From: Agromyces aurantiacus
GTDB taxonomy: Bacteria; Actinomycetota; Actinomycetes; Actinomycetales; Microbacteriaceae
Direction: 5' to 3'
Assembly: GCF_016907355.1 (NCBI RefSeq)
Contig: NZ_JAFBBW010000001.1
Coordinates: forward strand, 2,170,001-2,234,000
Length of the DNA stretch: 64,000 nt
Part shown: piece after piece, positions 28,731 through 37,296 of the stretch
Layout: the number at the start of each line of letters is the position of its first letter
Numbering within the stretch: position 1 is the first letter of the stretch
The notes under the pieces: generated by a model
The model's database searches: none
What the model saw: the letters and a program-made list of their open reading frames with translations, nothing else
Told to the model about the DNA's origin: nothing
Made by a program: the position numbers and the translations under genes

Positions 28731-29390
28731 GTGCCCAACATCGACCTGATCCTCGGGGCCGATCACGGACGGAGGCGCTCGGTCCGCACCGAGCCGACGC
28801 AGCGACGCAGCACCCAGCGGCTCGACGCGCTGCTCGACGCCGCCGCCGAGATCGTCGACGAACTCGGCTTCGAGCGACTGACGACGCAGATGGTCGCCGA
28901 GCGCGCCGGGGCGTCGATCGGCACGGTCTACCGCTACTTCCCCGACCGCGTGGCCGTGCTGCACGCGCTCCGCGAGCGGAGCGTGCGCCGCTACCGCGAG
29001 CGCCTCGCCGAGGCGATGGAAGCCGCCGAGCTGGCCGAGTGGTGGGATGTCGTCGCGCTCGCGCTCGACGTGTGCGCCGCCCTCTACCGCGACGAGCCCG
29101 GTTTCAGCGTGATCCACGCCGCACCTCGCGAGGCGTCGGAGCACGACGGCGAGCCCGAGCTCGCGCACCGCGTCGCGCGCCTCATCGAGGACGAGTTCGG
29201 CATCGCCGACAAGCAGGAGGTCCGCTTCCGGCTCGGGGTGTCGCTCGAGCTCGGCGGGGCGCTCATCCACCGCGCGTTCGAGCGCGACGCCGAGGGCGAC
29301 CCGCGCTACCTCGAGGAGGCGGGCCGGGTCGTGCGCGCGTACCTCGACGAGCACCTCGCCGACGCGGTCTCGGAGTCGTCCGCCGCCTGA
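28731..29390 (+). CDS. TetR/AcrR family transcriptional regulator
   Basis: 219-residue one-component repressor. The N-terminal HTH (about 26-75) reads TQRLDALLDAAAEIVDELG, then MVAERAGASIGTVYRYFPDR, a standard TetR helix-turn-helix. An alpha-helical ligand domain follows. GTG with the strong ribosome-binding site GAGGAGGT. It lies between the App1-like phosphatase (divergent) and the osmoprotectant transporter (same strand, 109 nt downstream), so either could be its target. I saw no clean palindromic operator to settle this. Confidence 0.9.
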   Translation: MPNIDLILGADHGRRRSVRTEPTQRRSTQRLDALLDAAAEIVDELGFERLTTQMVAERAGASIGTVYRYFPDRVAVLHALRERSVRRYRERLAEAMEAAELAEWWDVVALALDVCAALYRDEPGFSVIHAAPREASEHDGEPELAHRVARLIEDEFGIADKQEVRFRLGVSLELGGALIHRAFERDAEGDPRYLEEAGRVVRAYLDEHLADAVSESSAA

Positions 29391-29499
29391 GCGCGGGTTT
29401 CGCGCGCGGCGAACCGCCGCGCCATCCGTTGCCTGCGGTGCCCGTCAGGTGTTTGGCTTGACCCGGCGTCGAACGGCGCCCGCACCGGGAAGAGGCAGC

Positions 29500-30312
29500 A
29501 TGATCGAGTTCCGCGGCGTCACCAAGCAGTTCCCCGACGGCACGGTCGCCGTGCACGACGTCGACATCGTCATCCCGCCGCACAAGACCACGGTGCTCGT
29601 CGGCTCGTCGGGCTCCGGCAAGACCACGCTGCTGCGCATGATCAACCGGATGGTCGACCCGACCGGCGGCCAGGTGCTCATCGACGGGACCGACGTCGCG
29701 ACCGTCGACCCCGTGAAGCTGCGCCGCGGCATCGGCTACGTCATGCAGAACTCGGGGCTCCTGCCGCACCGCAAGGTCATCGACAACGTCGCGACGGTGC
29801 CGCTGCTGCGCGGCACGAGCCGGCGCGAGGCGCACGCGCGGGCGCTCGAGCTGCTCGACACCGTGGGGCTCGACCGGTCGCTCGCCGACAAGTACCCGAG
29901 CCAGCTCTCGGGCGGGCAGCAGCAGCGCGTGGGCGTCGCTCGCGGCCTCGCGGTCGACCCGAACATCCTGCTCATGGACGAGCCGTTCGGCGCGGTCGAC
30001 CCGATCGTGCGCGCCGAGCTCCAGCAGGAGCTGCTCCGGCTGCAGGGCGAGCTCGGCAAGACCGTCGTCTTCGTCACGCACGACATCGACGAGGCGTTCC
30101 TGCTCGGCGACCAGGTCGTGATCATGCAGCAGGGCGGCCGGATCTCGCAGGCCGCGTCGCCCGCCGAGATCCTCGCGCATCCGGCCGACGCGTTCGTCGC
30201 CGACTTCGTCGGAGCCGATCGCGGCAAGCGCGCGCTGCACCTCACCGAGGTCGACGGCCGGAGCATCGTGGTCGACGCCGACGGCCGGCCCGCCGGGGTG
30301 CTCGCCTCGTGA
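29500..30312 (+). CDS. Osmoprotectant/quaternary-amine ABC transporter, ATPase (OpuCA-like)
   Basis: ATP-binding subunit of an OpuC/OpuB-type importer for compounds such as glycine betaine, choline or carnitine. It has 270 residues: Walker A VGSSGSGKTT (34-43), Q-loop in VMQNSGLLPH, signature LSGGQ (136-140), Walker B ILLMDEP (156-162) and H-loop VTHD. The C-terminal CBS pair of many OpuCA proteins (about 380 residues) is absent, so the usual ionic-strength gate is missing. ATG at 29500 with GGGAAGAGG upstream; an in-frame start at 29449 lacks a ribosome-binding site. It overlaps the first permease (GTGA). Confidence 0.92.
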   Translation: MIEFRGVTKQFPDGTVAVHDVDIVIPPHKTTVLVGSSGSGKTTLLRMINRMVDPTGGQVLIDGTDVATVDPVKLRRGIGYVMQNSGLLPHRKVIDNVATVPLLRGTSRREAHARALELLDTVGLDRSLADKYPSQLSGGQQQRVGVARGLAVDPNILLMDEPFGAVDPIVRAELQQELLRLQGELGKTVVFVTHDIDEAFLLGDQVVIMQQGGRISQAASPAEILAHPADAFVADFVGADRGKRALHLTEVDGRSIVVDADGRPAGVLAS

Positions 30313-30995
30313 ACTGGCTCTGGTCGAACCTCGACCGGGTCGGCGAGCTCGTGCTCGTGCACCTGGCATTGTCGGTGCCCGCGATCATACTGAGCTTCGT
30401 GGTGTCGGTCCCGATCGGATGGCTCGCCCACCGGTACCGGTGGTCGCGCGGCGTGCTGCTCTCGCTGTGCGCGCTGCTCTACGCCATCCCGTCGCTCGCG
30501 CTGTTCATCGCGCTGCCCGCCATCACCGGGCTCGGCCTGCGGTCGCCCCTGAACCTCGTGATCGCGCTCACCCTGTACGGCGTCGCGGTGATCGTGCGCA
30601 CGGCCGCCGACGCGTTCGACGCGGTCGAGCGCGACGTGCTCCAGTCGGCCACCGCGGTCGGCTACTCCGCTGCCGGTCGCTTCTGGGGCGTCCAGCTCCC
30701 GTTGGCGGGCCCGGTGCTGCTGTCGGGGCTCCGCGTGGTCATCGTGAGCACCGTGAGCCTGGCGACCGTCGGCGCCGTGATCGGCGTGCAGAGCCTCGGC
30801 AGCCTGTTCACCGACGGATTCCAGCGCGGCATCCAGGTCGAGATCGCCACGGGCATCGTCCTCACCATCGCGCTCGCGCTCCTGCTCGACTGGCTGGCCG
30901 TGCTCGGCGGCCGCCTGCTGATGCCGTGGACGCGGGCCGGTGCCGCCCGGGCGGGGTCGGTCCGGCCGGTCGCAGCGGCGGTGGAGGCATCGTGA
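30309..30995 (+). CDS. Osmoprotectant ABC transporter permease 1
   Basis: 228-residue inner-membrane permease of the OpuCB/OpuCD type, with about five to six transmembrane segments. The BPD_transp coupling loop is recognisable in DVLQSATAVGYSAAGRFWGVQLPLAGPVLLSGLR (quoted in parts: DVLQSATAVGYSAAG, then VQLPLAGPVLLSG). GTG start in a 4-nt overlap with the ATPase and a 4-nt overlap with permease 2, which means tight coupling. The basic C-terminus is cytoplasmic. Confidence 0.9.
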   Translation: MNWLWSNLDRVGELVLVHLALSVPAIILSFVVSVPIGWLAHRYRWSRGVLLSLCALLYAIPSLALFIALPAITGLGLRSPLNLVIALTLYGVAVIVRTAADAFDAVERDVLQSATAVGYSAAGRFWGVQLPLAGPVLLSGLRVVIVSTVSLATVGAVIGVQSLGSLFTDGFQRGIQVEIATGIVLTIALALLLDWLAVLGGRLLMPWTRAGAARAGSVRPVAAAVEAS

Positions 30996-31735
30996 ACCTG
31001 TTCGCCGACGCGATCGCCTGGCTCGTCGATCCCGCCAACTGGACCGGCGCCGGCAGCATCCCGCAGCGCACGTTCGAGCACCTGTGGATCTCGGCGCTCG
31101 TCCTCGTCATCGCGGCCGTGATCGCGCTTCCGCTCGGCGGTCTCGTGGGTCACACCGGTCGCGGCCGCGAACCCGCGGTGATGGTCTCCGGCGGACTGCG
31201 CGCCCTTCCCACGCTCGGCGTGCTCACGCTGTTCGCGCTCTGGCTCGGCATCGGACTGCAGGCGCCCGTGATCGCGCTCGTCATCCTCGCGATCCCGCCG
31301 CTGCTCGCGGGCGCGTACGCGGGCTTCGAATCCGTCGACCGCCGCACCATCGACGCGGCCCGCGCGATGGGCATGCGCGAGGGGCAGATCGTCGGCAAGG
31401 TCGAGCTGCCGCTCAGCATGCCGATCGTCGTCGGCGGCATCCGCTCGGCGACGCTGCAGATCATCGCCACCGCGACGCTCGCCGCCTACGTCTCGAACTT
31501 CGGCCTCGGCCGCTTCATCTTCGAGGGCCTCAAGACCCGCGACTACGGCCAGATGCTGGGCGGTTCCATCCTGGTCATCGTGCTCGCCCTCGTCGTCGAC
31601 GGCGCCTTCGCCATCACCCAGCGCCTGGTCGTGCCCGCCGGGGTGCGGGCCGTGCGCACCGCAGAGCCTCGCTCGGAGCCGACCCGGCCCCGGGCGATCG
31701 TGGGGCAACCCATCACCGAAGGGAATCAGGAATGA
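30992..31735 (+). CDS. Osmoprotectant ABC transporter permease 2
   Basis: Second permease of the transporter, 247 residues, with about six transmembrane helices. The coupling loop is RTIDAARAMGMREGQIVG, followed by VELPLSMPIVVGGIRSAT. The conserved GLGRFIFEGLKTRDY and MLGGSILVIVLAL stretches are shared with OpuCB/OpuCD. It pairs with permease 1 as a heterodimer. GTG at 30992 overlaps the previous stop, and its stop overlaps the ATG of the binding lipoprotein. Confidence 0.9.
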   Translation: MNLFADAIAWLVDPANWTGAGSIPQRTFEHLWISALVLVIAAVIALPLGGLVGHTGRGREPAVMVSGGLRALPTLGVLTLFALWLGIGLQAPVIALVILAIPPLLAGAYAGFESVDRRTIDAARAMGMREGQIVGKVELPLSMPIVVGGIRSATLQIIATATLAAYVSNFGLGRFIFEGLKTRDYGQMLGGSILVIVLALVVDGAFAITQRLVVPAGVRAVRTAEPRSEPTRPRAIVGQPITEGNQE

Positions 31736-32658
31736 CCACAGCAGGAAAAGGCCGGCTCGTTGCCCTGGCAGCGGTCGCGGTCGGGGCGACAGTGGCCCTG
31801 GCAGGGTGTGCGTCGGGCGATCCGCTCGACAGCGGATCGGACGGCGGCGACGGCTCCTCGGAGACCATCGTCATCGGTTCGCAGGACTACTACTCGAACG
31901 AGATCATCGCCGAGCTCTACGCCCAGGCGCTCGAGGAGAACGGCTTCACGGTCGACCGGCAGTTCCGGATCGGCCAGCGCGAGGTCTACATCCCCGAGAT
32001 CGAGAGCGGCGCGATCGACGTGTTCCCCGAGTACACGGGCAACCTGCTCCAGTACTACGTGCCCGACACCGAGGCCAAGACGAGCGACGACGTGTACGCC
32101 GAGCTCGAGGGCGCGCTGCCCGACGGGCTGCGCGTCCTCGACCAGTCGCCCGCGACCGACCAGGACTCGTACAACGTGACGCGGACCTTCTCCGAGGAGA
32201 ACGACGTCACGAGCCTCGCCGACCTCAAGAACGTGACGACGCCGATCACCCTCGGCGGCAACTCCGAGCTCGCGACGCGGCCGTACGGCCCCGAGGGCCT
32301 GAAGTCGGTCTACGGCGTCGAGGTGGGCTTCACGCCCATCGAGGACAGCGGCGGCCCGCTGACGCTGAAGGCGCTCGTCGACGATCAGGTGCAGATGGTG
32401 AACATCTACAGCGCCGACCCCAACATCAAGGCCAACGACCTCGTCACGCTCGAGGACCCCGAGGGGCTCTTCCTCGCGTCGAACGTCGTGCCCGTGGTGA
32501 GCGAGAAGGTCACCGACGAGATGGCCGACGTGATCAACACCGTGAGCGCCGCGCTCACCCCCGAGGACCTGGTGGCGCTCAACTCGCTGAGCGTCAACGA
32601 CCAGGAGTCGGCCGACCAGATCGCGAAGGACTGGCTCGCCGAGAAGAACCTCTTCTAG
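31732..32658 (+). CDS. Osmoprotectant-binding lipoprotein (OpuCC/ProX-like)
   Basis: Substrate-binding subunit, 308 residues. A lipoprotein signal peptide ends in the lipobox LAGC (Cys26), so LspA would process it and leave it anchored outside the membrane. The OpuAC domain begins with IVIGSQDYYSNEIIAELYAQ and contains FRIGQREVYIPEIESGAIDV, FPEYTGNLLQYY and the C-terminal LAEKNLF. Tyrosine-rich stretches could form the aromatic cage for a quaternary amine, but the ligand is not determined. Its TAG stop forms a CTAG palindrome with the stop of the convergent dedA-like gene, leaving no room for a terminator. Confidence 0.92.
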   Translation: MTTAGKGRLVALAAVAVGATVALAGCASGDPLDSGSDGGDGSSETIVIGSQDYYSNEIIAELYAQALEENGFTVDRQFRIGQREVYIPEIESGAIDVFPEYTGNLLQYYVPDTEAKTSDDVYAELEGALPDGLRVLDQSPATDQDSYNVTRTFSEENDVTSLADLKNVTTPITLGGNSELATRPYGPEGLKSVYGVEVGFTPIEDSGGPLTLKALVDDQVQMVNIYSADPNIKANDLVTLEDPEGLFLASNVVPVVSEKVTDEMADVINTVSAALTPEDLVALNSLSVNDQESADQIAKDWLAEKNLF

Positions 32659-33380
32659 CGGGAGTCGCCCTCGGAGGGGTCGGTCGCCTCGGCGGCCGGC
32701 CCCTCGTGCATGGGAGGAAGCCCACCGGGCGGCGTCGTCACGTCATCGGCCATGTGCCGGCGTTCGATGCGCAACAGCACCTTCTTGCCGATCCACGCGA
32801 TCACGAGGAACAGGACGATGACGCCGACGAAGAGGTACCCGGCTCCGTGCAGGTCCTCGCTGAGCTTGCGGTATCCGCCCGCGGCCGCCGATCCCACGCT
32901 CACGTACGCGAACGACCAGATCACGCACGCGGGCACGGTCCACGCGAGGAATCGCCGGTAGGTCATGTCGCTCATGCCCACGGTCAGCGGCACGAGCGAG
33001 TGCAGCACGGGCAGGAAGCGCGAGATGAACACCGCGGGACCGCCGCGCCGCGCCAGGTAGCGCTGGGCCCGGTGCCAGTTGTGCTCGCCGATCCGGCGCC
33101 CGAGCCGCGAGTGCTGGATGCGAGGGCCGAACCAGCGCCCGAGCGCGAACCCGATGCTCTCGCCGATGAGCGCACCCGCGATGACGGCGAACGCGAGGCC
33201 GAAGTACTCGGCGGTGCCCTCGACCGCGGTCGCCGCGACGATCACGATGGTGTCGCCGGGAACGACGAGTCCGACCAGCACCGAGGTCTCGAGCATGATC
33301 CCGAGCCCGGCGAGCAGCGTGCGCAGCACCGGGTCGACACTCTCCACGGTGCCGAGGATGCCGTCGAGCAGCTCGTTCAC
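32655..33380 (-). CDS. DedA family membrane protein
   Basis: 241-residue polytopic membrane protein of the DedA/SNARE-associated family, whose members act as undecaprenyl-phosphate or phospholipid flippases and affect envelope homeostasis. The family motif GLVVPGDTIVI follows LETSVLVG at about residue 31, and the re-entrant loop contains FISRFLPVLHSLVPLTVGMS. About five hydrophobic segments precede a charged C-terminal tail. GTG start; a TAGGCT -10 box (33388-33393) lies 7 nt upstream, which suggests its own leaderless promoter rather than read-through from the M56 gene. Confidence 0.9.
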   Translation of the reverse strand: MNELLDGILGTVESVDPVLRTLLAGLGIMLETSVLVGLVVPGDTIVIVAATAVEGTAEYFGLAFAVIAGALIGESIGFALGRWFGPRIQHSRLGRRIGEHNWHRAQRYLARRGGPAVFISRFLPVLHSLVPLTVGMSDMTYRRFLAWTVPACVIWSFAYVSVGSAAAGGYRKLSEDLHGAGYLFVGVIVLFLVIAWIGKKVLLRIERRHMADDVTTPPGGLPPMHEGPAAEATDPSEGDSR

Positions 33381-33443
33381 CCTTCCGAGCCTATGCGGTG
33401 CGCGCGGACCTCGGGCATGGGGCCACCGGCCCGCTCGCCGTCG

Positions 33444-34370
33444 TCAGAACGCGATCCCGGCGAGCACGCCGACGGGGACCGCGACGATCCCGGCGGTCGC
33501 GGCCCAGCACGCCGCGCGGGCGCGAGGGTCGAGCGGATGCCGCGACGGCCCGAGTCGCTCGAGCCGCTGCTCCAGCATGCCGGCGTCGGGGTTCACGCCG
33601 CCCGTGTCGGCGTACGGCCCGGGTTCGCCCGCCGCGCCCACGCGCACGAGCGCCGCGCGCAGCGGCTCCGCTCCGACCTCGCGCCGGGCGCGATCGTCGG
33701 CGAGCATCTCGGTCAGCAGCACGACCGCCCGCTCGGCCCGGTTGGCGATCGGGAACCACGGCAGGGCCTGATGCCAGGCCCGGAAGGCGAGCAGCACGAG
33801 GTGGTGGAACTGGTCGAGGTGCGCGCGTTCGTGCGCGATGACCGCCCGAAGCTCGTCGGCGTCGAGCAGGTCGACGAGCCCTTCGGTGATGACCGTGGCG
33901 GTGCGCAGTCCCGGCACGCAGTACGCGAGCGGGATCGGGTGGGCCAGCACGCGGGCGCCGGAGTCGTCGTCGGTCGGGTCGGCGAGCAGGTCCACCATCC
34001 GGTGCAGGCGCCGCCGGGAGCGTTCGGCTCGCACCGCGGTCGTGCCGACGTTGAGCGCGAGGTGCACGGTGAGGCCGACGGCGAGCGTGAGCGCCGCGAG
34101 GTGCACCACGCCGAACGACTCGGGGATGGGACCCGCCGCGAACGCCGGGAGCAGGGCCCGCACGGCGCCGGCGAGCGACCCGGCGGGGCTCGCGCCGAAC
34201 GCGAGGAGCGCGCCGATCATGGCGAGCGCGCCGCCGAGTGCGATGCCCTGCCAGAGCGCGAGCGCGGTCGCGGGGGAGCGGCTGGGCCATCCGGCCGTCG
34301 AGAGCGCGACCGGCACCGGCCACGCGAGCGCGGCGGCGAGCGCGCCGAGCGCCACGGCGGCGGCGATCAC
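33444..34370 (-). CDS. M56 family metallopeptidase (BlaR1-like, no sensor domain)
   Basis: 308-residue membrane zinc peptidase. About four to five transmembrane segments surround the catalytic HExxH motif VIAHERAHLDQ (His180, Glu181, His184). Unlike BlaR1/MecR1 it has no C-terminal penicillin-binding sensor domain, so beta-lactam sensing is unlikely to be intrinsic. It starts at GTG 34370, one base past the blaI stop. Paired with BlaI, it is the likely protease that inactivates the repressor on some envelope or respiratory signal (family inference). Confidence 0.85.
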   Translation of the reverse strand: MIAAAVALGALAAALAWPVPVALSTAGWPSRSPATALALWQGIALGGALAMIGALLAFGASPAGSLAGAVRALLPAFAAGPIPESFGVVHLAALTLAVGLTVHLALNVGTTAVRAERSRRRLHRMVDLLADPTDDDSGARVLAHPIPLAYCVPGLRTATVITEGLVDLLDADELRAVIAHERAHLDQFHHLVLLAFRAWHQALPWFPIANRAERAVVLLTEMLADDRARREVGAEPLRAALVRVGAAGEPGPYADTGGVNPDAGMLEQRLERLGPSRHPLDPRARAACWAATAGIVAVPVGVLAGIAF

Positions 34371-34371
34371 G

Positions 34372-34743
34372 TCAGTGTCGCACGAGCTCGTCGAGCAGGC
34401 GTCGCAGGGTGTTCGCCTCGCCGGCGCTGACCGTGCCGACGAAGCGGGCGAGCGCGGCGTCGCGGTCGGACGACGACGAGAGCACCTCGTGCATGAGTTC
34501 GGCGGTGTGCTCGGCGCGCGTGAGCAGGGCGTGGTAACGGTGCGGCCTCGTCTCGCGGGCGCGCGCGACGAACCCCTTGCGCTCGAGCCGCGAGAGCACG
34601 GTGAGCACCGTGGTGGTCGCCGGTGCGCGCGAGGGGGCGCCGGGGTCGGCCAGGCGGTCGCGCACCTCGTTCGCGGTGAGCGGGGTGTCGCTCCTCCAGA
34701 GCTGCTCCATGACGGAGCGCTCGAGCTCGCCGAGTCCTGCCAT
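34372..34743 (-). CDS. BlaI/MecI family transcriptional repressor
   Basis: 123-residue winged-helix repressor. The N-terminal DNA-binding domain (LGELERSVMEQLWRSD, LTANEVRDRLAD, TTVLTVLSRLERKGF; about 4-70) and the short C-terminal dimerisation helices are typical of BlaI. It lies upstream of the M56 peptidase in a two-gene unit. The 110-bp region between it and cydA carries two CTAC-N5-GTAG dyads, so it probably represses itself and the divergent cydABDC operon. Confidence 0.9.
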   Translation of the reverse strand: MAGLGELERSVMEQLWRSDTPLTANEVRDRLADPGAPSRAPATTTVLTVLSRLERKGFVARARETRPHRYHALLTRAEHTAELMHEVLSSSSDRDAALARFVGTVSAGEANTLRRLLDELVRH

Positions 34744-34774
34744 ATCTCGAGGATACCGCGCAAGGGTCCTTCGG

Positions 34775-34813
34775 TTCTACATCGCGTAGAAATTGTGCTC
34801 TACGCTGTGTAGA
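34775..34813. promoter_or_regulatory. Two BlaI-type operators between blaI and cydA
   Basis: Operator 1: TTCTAC-ATCGC-GTAGAA (34775-34791), a perfect 6-bp dyad. Operator 2: TCTAC-GCTGT-GTAGA (34799-34813), a perfect 5-bp dyad. Their centres are 23 bp apart, close to two helical turns. Operator 2 fills the 17-bp spacer of a possible cydA promoter, TTGTGC (34793-34798) and TATCGC (34816-34821), so bound repressor would block it. Confidence 0.7.
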
Positions 34814-34853
34814 AGTATCGCCGCTCCTCACTCCCACGAAAGGGGCCCCGCCG

Positions 34854-36266
34854 GTGAACGACCTCCTCGATCCGCTGCTGCTCGCGCGGTGGCAGTTCGG
34901 CCTGACCACGGTCTACCACTTCCTGTTCGTCCCGATCACGATCGGCCTGGCCACCACCACCGCGATCTTCCAGACCGCGTGGGTGCGCACCGGCAAGGTC
35001 GAATACCTGCGGATCACGCGGTTCTTCGGCACGATCTTCCTCATCAACTTCGCGATGGGCGTCGTGACCGGCATCGTGCAGGAGTTCCAGTTCGGCATGA
35101 ACTGGTCGGAGTACTCGCGCTTCGTCGGCGACGTGTTCGGCGCCCCGCTCGCGCTCGAGGGCCTGCTCGCGTTCTTCCTCGAGGCGACGTTCATCGGGCT
35201 CTGGATCTTCGGCTGGAACCGGCTGCCGCAGAAGCTGCACCTCGCCACGATCTGGGCGACGGCGATCGGCACCATCCTCTCGGCCTACTTCATCATCGCG
35301 GCCAACGCCTTCATGCAGAACCCGGTCGGCTACGAGATGAACGCCGAGCGCGGTCGCGCCGAACTCGTCGACATCTGGGCCCTGCTCACCAACCCGGTCG
35401 CGCTCGCGGCGTTCCCGCACACCATCGCCGCGTCGTTCATGGTGAGCTCGGGCCTGATCATCAGCGCCGCCGCGTGGCACCTGGCCCGCAACCAGCACTT
35501 CGACACGATGCGGCCCGCGCTGAAATTCGGTCTCTGGGGCATGGTCGTCTCGGGCGCGCTCACGACCTTCTTCGGCGACCAGCTGAGCCTCGCGATGGTC
35601 GCGACGCAGCCCATGAAGATGGCCGCCGCCGAGGCGACCTACGACACGGTCTGCGGCGCGGACGCGTCGTTCTCGCTGTTCACCCTGGGCACGCCCGACG
35701 GAACGAGCGAGCTCTTCTCCATCCGCGTGCCCTACCTGCTCTCGCTGCTGTCGACGCATTCGCTCGACGGCTGCGTCGAGGGCATCAACGACCTGCAGGC
35801 GCTCTACACCGACCTCTACGGCCCGGGCGACTACGCCCCGATCATCTGGGTCACCTACTGGGCGTTCCGCTGGATGATCGGCCTCGGCCTGCTCCACGTG
35901 CTCATCGCCGTGGTCGGCCTCTGGGTCACGCGGAAGGGCCGCATGCCCAAGCAGGCCTGGGTCTGGAAGGTCGCGATCTGGAGCTTCCCGCTCTCGCTCG
36001 GCGCCATGATCGTCGGCTGGATCTTCACCGAGATGGGACGCCAGCCCTGGATCGTGTTCAGCCTGCTGCCCACCGAGTCGGCCGTCTCGCCGAACGTGAC
36101 CGGGCTCGAGGTGCTCATCTCGCTCGTCGTGTTCACGCTCGTCTACGGCGCGCTCGCGGTCGTCGAGGTCAAGCTCATCCTCCGCGCCATCCGGAAGGGG
36201 CCGCCCGAGATCGCCCCGCCCGACCCGGAGACGGGCAAGGTCGAACACACGGCAACGGTCTACTAG
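34854..36266 (+). CDS. cydA: Cytochrome bd ubiquinol/menaquinol oxidase subunit I
   Basis: Quinol-oxidising, haem-bearing subunit of the bd-type terminal oxidase, a high-affinity, non-proton-pumping oxidase useful at low oxygen. It has 470 residues and about nine transmembrane helices. Haem ligand candidates are His22 and His189 (in FPHTIAASF); the quinol-oxidase signature GRQPW is at about 395-399. The Q-loop is short, as in other actinobacteria. GTG start with GAAAGGGG upstream. First gene of cydABDC; BlaI-type operators lie just upstream. Confidence 0.95.
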   Translation: MNDLLDPLLLARWQFGLTTVYHFLFVPITIGLATTTAIFQTAWVRTGKVEYLRITRFFGTIFLINFAMGVVTGIVQEFQFGMNWSEYSRFVGDVFGAPLALEGLLAFFLEATFIGLWIFGWNRLPQKLHLATIWATAIGTILSAYFIIAANAFMQNPVGYEMNAERGRAELVDIWALLTNPVALAAFPHTIAASFMVSSGLIISAAAWHLARNQHFDTMRPALKFGLWGMVVSGALTTFFGDQLSLAMVATQPMKMAAAEATYDTVCGADASFSLFTLGTPDGTSELFSIRVPYLLSLLSTHSLDGCVEGINDLQALYTDLYGPGDYAPIIWVTYWAFRWMIGLGLLHVLIAVVGLWVTRKGRMPKQAWVWKVAIWSFPLSLGAMIVGWIFTEMGRQPWIVFSLLPTESAVSPNVTGLEVLISLVVFTLVYGALAVVEVKLILRAIRKGPPEIAPPDPETGKVEHTATVY

Positions 36267-36278
36267 GAGGACAACGAC

Positions 36279-37295
36279 ATGGATCTCGCAGTGCTCTGGT
36301 TCTGGATCGTCGCCTTCCTCTTCGTCGGCTACTTCGTGCTCGACGGCTTCGACTTCGGCGTCGGGATGTCGCTGCCCTTCCTCGCGAAGGACGACACCGA
36401 CCGCCGCGTGCTCATCAACACCATCGGCCCGGTGTGGGACCTCAACGAGACCTGGGTCATCGTGGCCGGCGCCTCGCTGTTCGCCGCATTCCCGGAGTGG
36501 TACGCCACGCTCTTCTCGGGGTTCTACCTGGCCCTGCTGCTCATCCTCGTGGCGCTCATCGCGCGCGGCGTCTCGTTCGAATACCGCCACCAACGGTCCG
36601 AGGCCGAGTGGAAGCGTCGCTTCGACTGGATGATCATCGGCGGCTCGGCGGTGCCCGCGCTGCTCTGGGGCGTCGCGTTCGCCAACATCGTGCAGGGCGT
36701 GCCCCTCGACGCCGACCACAACTACATCGGCACGCTGTTCGACCTGCTGAATCCCTACGCGCTGCTCGGGGGCCTCACGACCCTGATGCTGTTCTTCACG
36801 CACGGCGTGGTGTTCGCGGCGCTCAAGACCGACGGCGAGATCCGCGAGCGTGCGCGGCGCCTCGCCGGCCGTGCGGGCGCGATCACCATCGTGGTGGCCG
36901 CCGCGTTCCTCGTGTGGACGGGGTTCGCGCACGGCACGGCGTGGTTCTGGGGGCTCGCGGCGGTCGCCGCCTTCGCCCTGATCGGCGGATGGCTCGCCAA
37001 CGGCCGCGGCGCCGAGCGCACCGCGTTCACGCTCATGGCCGTGACCATCGCGGCGGCCGTGTTCGCGCTGTTCGCGGCGCTGTTCCCCGACGTCATGCCC
37101 GCCTCGAACGATCCGGCCAACAGCCTGACGATCGCCAACGCCTCGAGCACCCCGTACACCCTGACGGTCATGAGCTGGACGGCGCTCATCTTCCTGCCGC
37201 TGATCCTGGCCTACCAGGGCTGGACCTACTGGGTGTTCCGCAAGCGCGTGACGAGGCAGGCGATCGACGCCGGCGACACCGCCGCCGTGCACTGA
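36279..37295 (+). CDS. cydB: Cytochrome bd oxidase subunit II
   Basis: Membrane partner of CydA, 338 residues with about eight to nine transmembrane helices. It opens with LWFWIVAFLFVGYFVLDGFDFG, the conserved CydB N-terminal helix (quoted in part: VGYFVLDGFDFG), and contains GPVWDLNETWVI and GVVFAALKTDGE. ATG at 36279 with AGGAGG overlapping the cydA stop region, 12 nt after cydA. CydD starts 2 nt after its stop. Confidence 0.95.
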   Translation: MDLAVLWFWIVAFLFVGYFVLDGFDFGVGMSLPFLAKDDTDRRVLINTIGPVWDLNETWVIVAGASLFAAFPEWYATLFSGFYLALLLILVALIARGVSFEYRHQRSEAEWKRRFDWMIIGGSAVPALLWGVAFANIVQGVPLDADHNYIGTLFDLLNPYALLGGLTTLMLFFTHGVVFAALKTDGEIRERARRLAGRAGAITIVVAAAFLVWTGFAHGTAWFWGLAAVAAFALIGGWLANGRGAERTAFTLMAVTIAAAVFALFAALFPDVMPASNDPANSLTIANASSTPYTLTVMSWTALIFLPLILAYQGWTYWVFRKRVTRQAIDAGDTAAVH

Positions 37296-37296
37296 C

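Noticed and set aside
29458..29463. TTGACC as a -35 box for the osmoprotectant operon
   Set aside because: No acceptable -10 hexamer at 16-19 nt downstream before the start codon.
31806..34430. Long plus-strand open frame across the lipoprotein, dedA and M56 genes
   Set aside because: It crosses three well-supported genes on both strands and reads as low-complexity Arg/Gly/His sequence.
33444..34743. BlaI-M56 read as a beta-lactam resistance switch
   Set aside because: No beta-lactamase gene nearby and the M56 protein lacks the penicillin-binding sensor; the operators face cydA.
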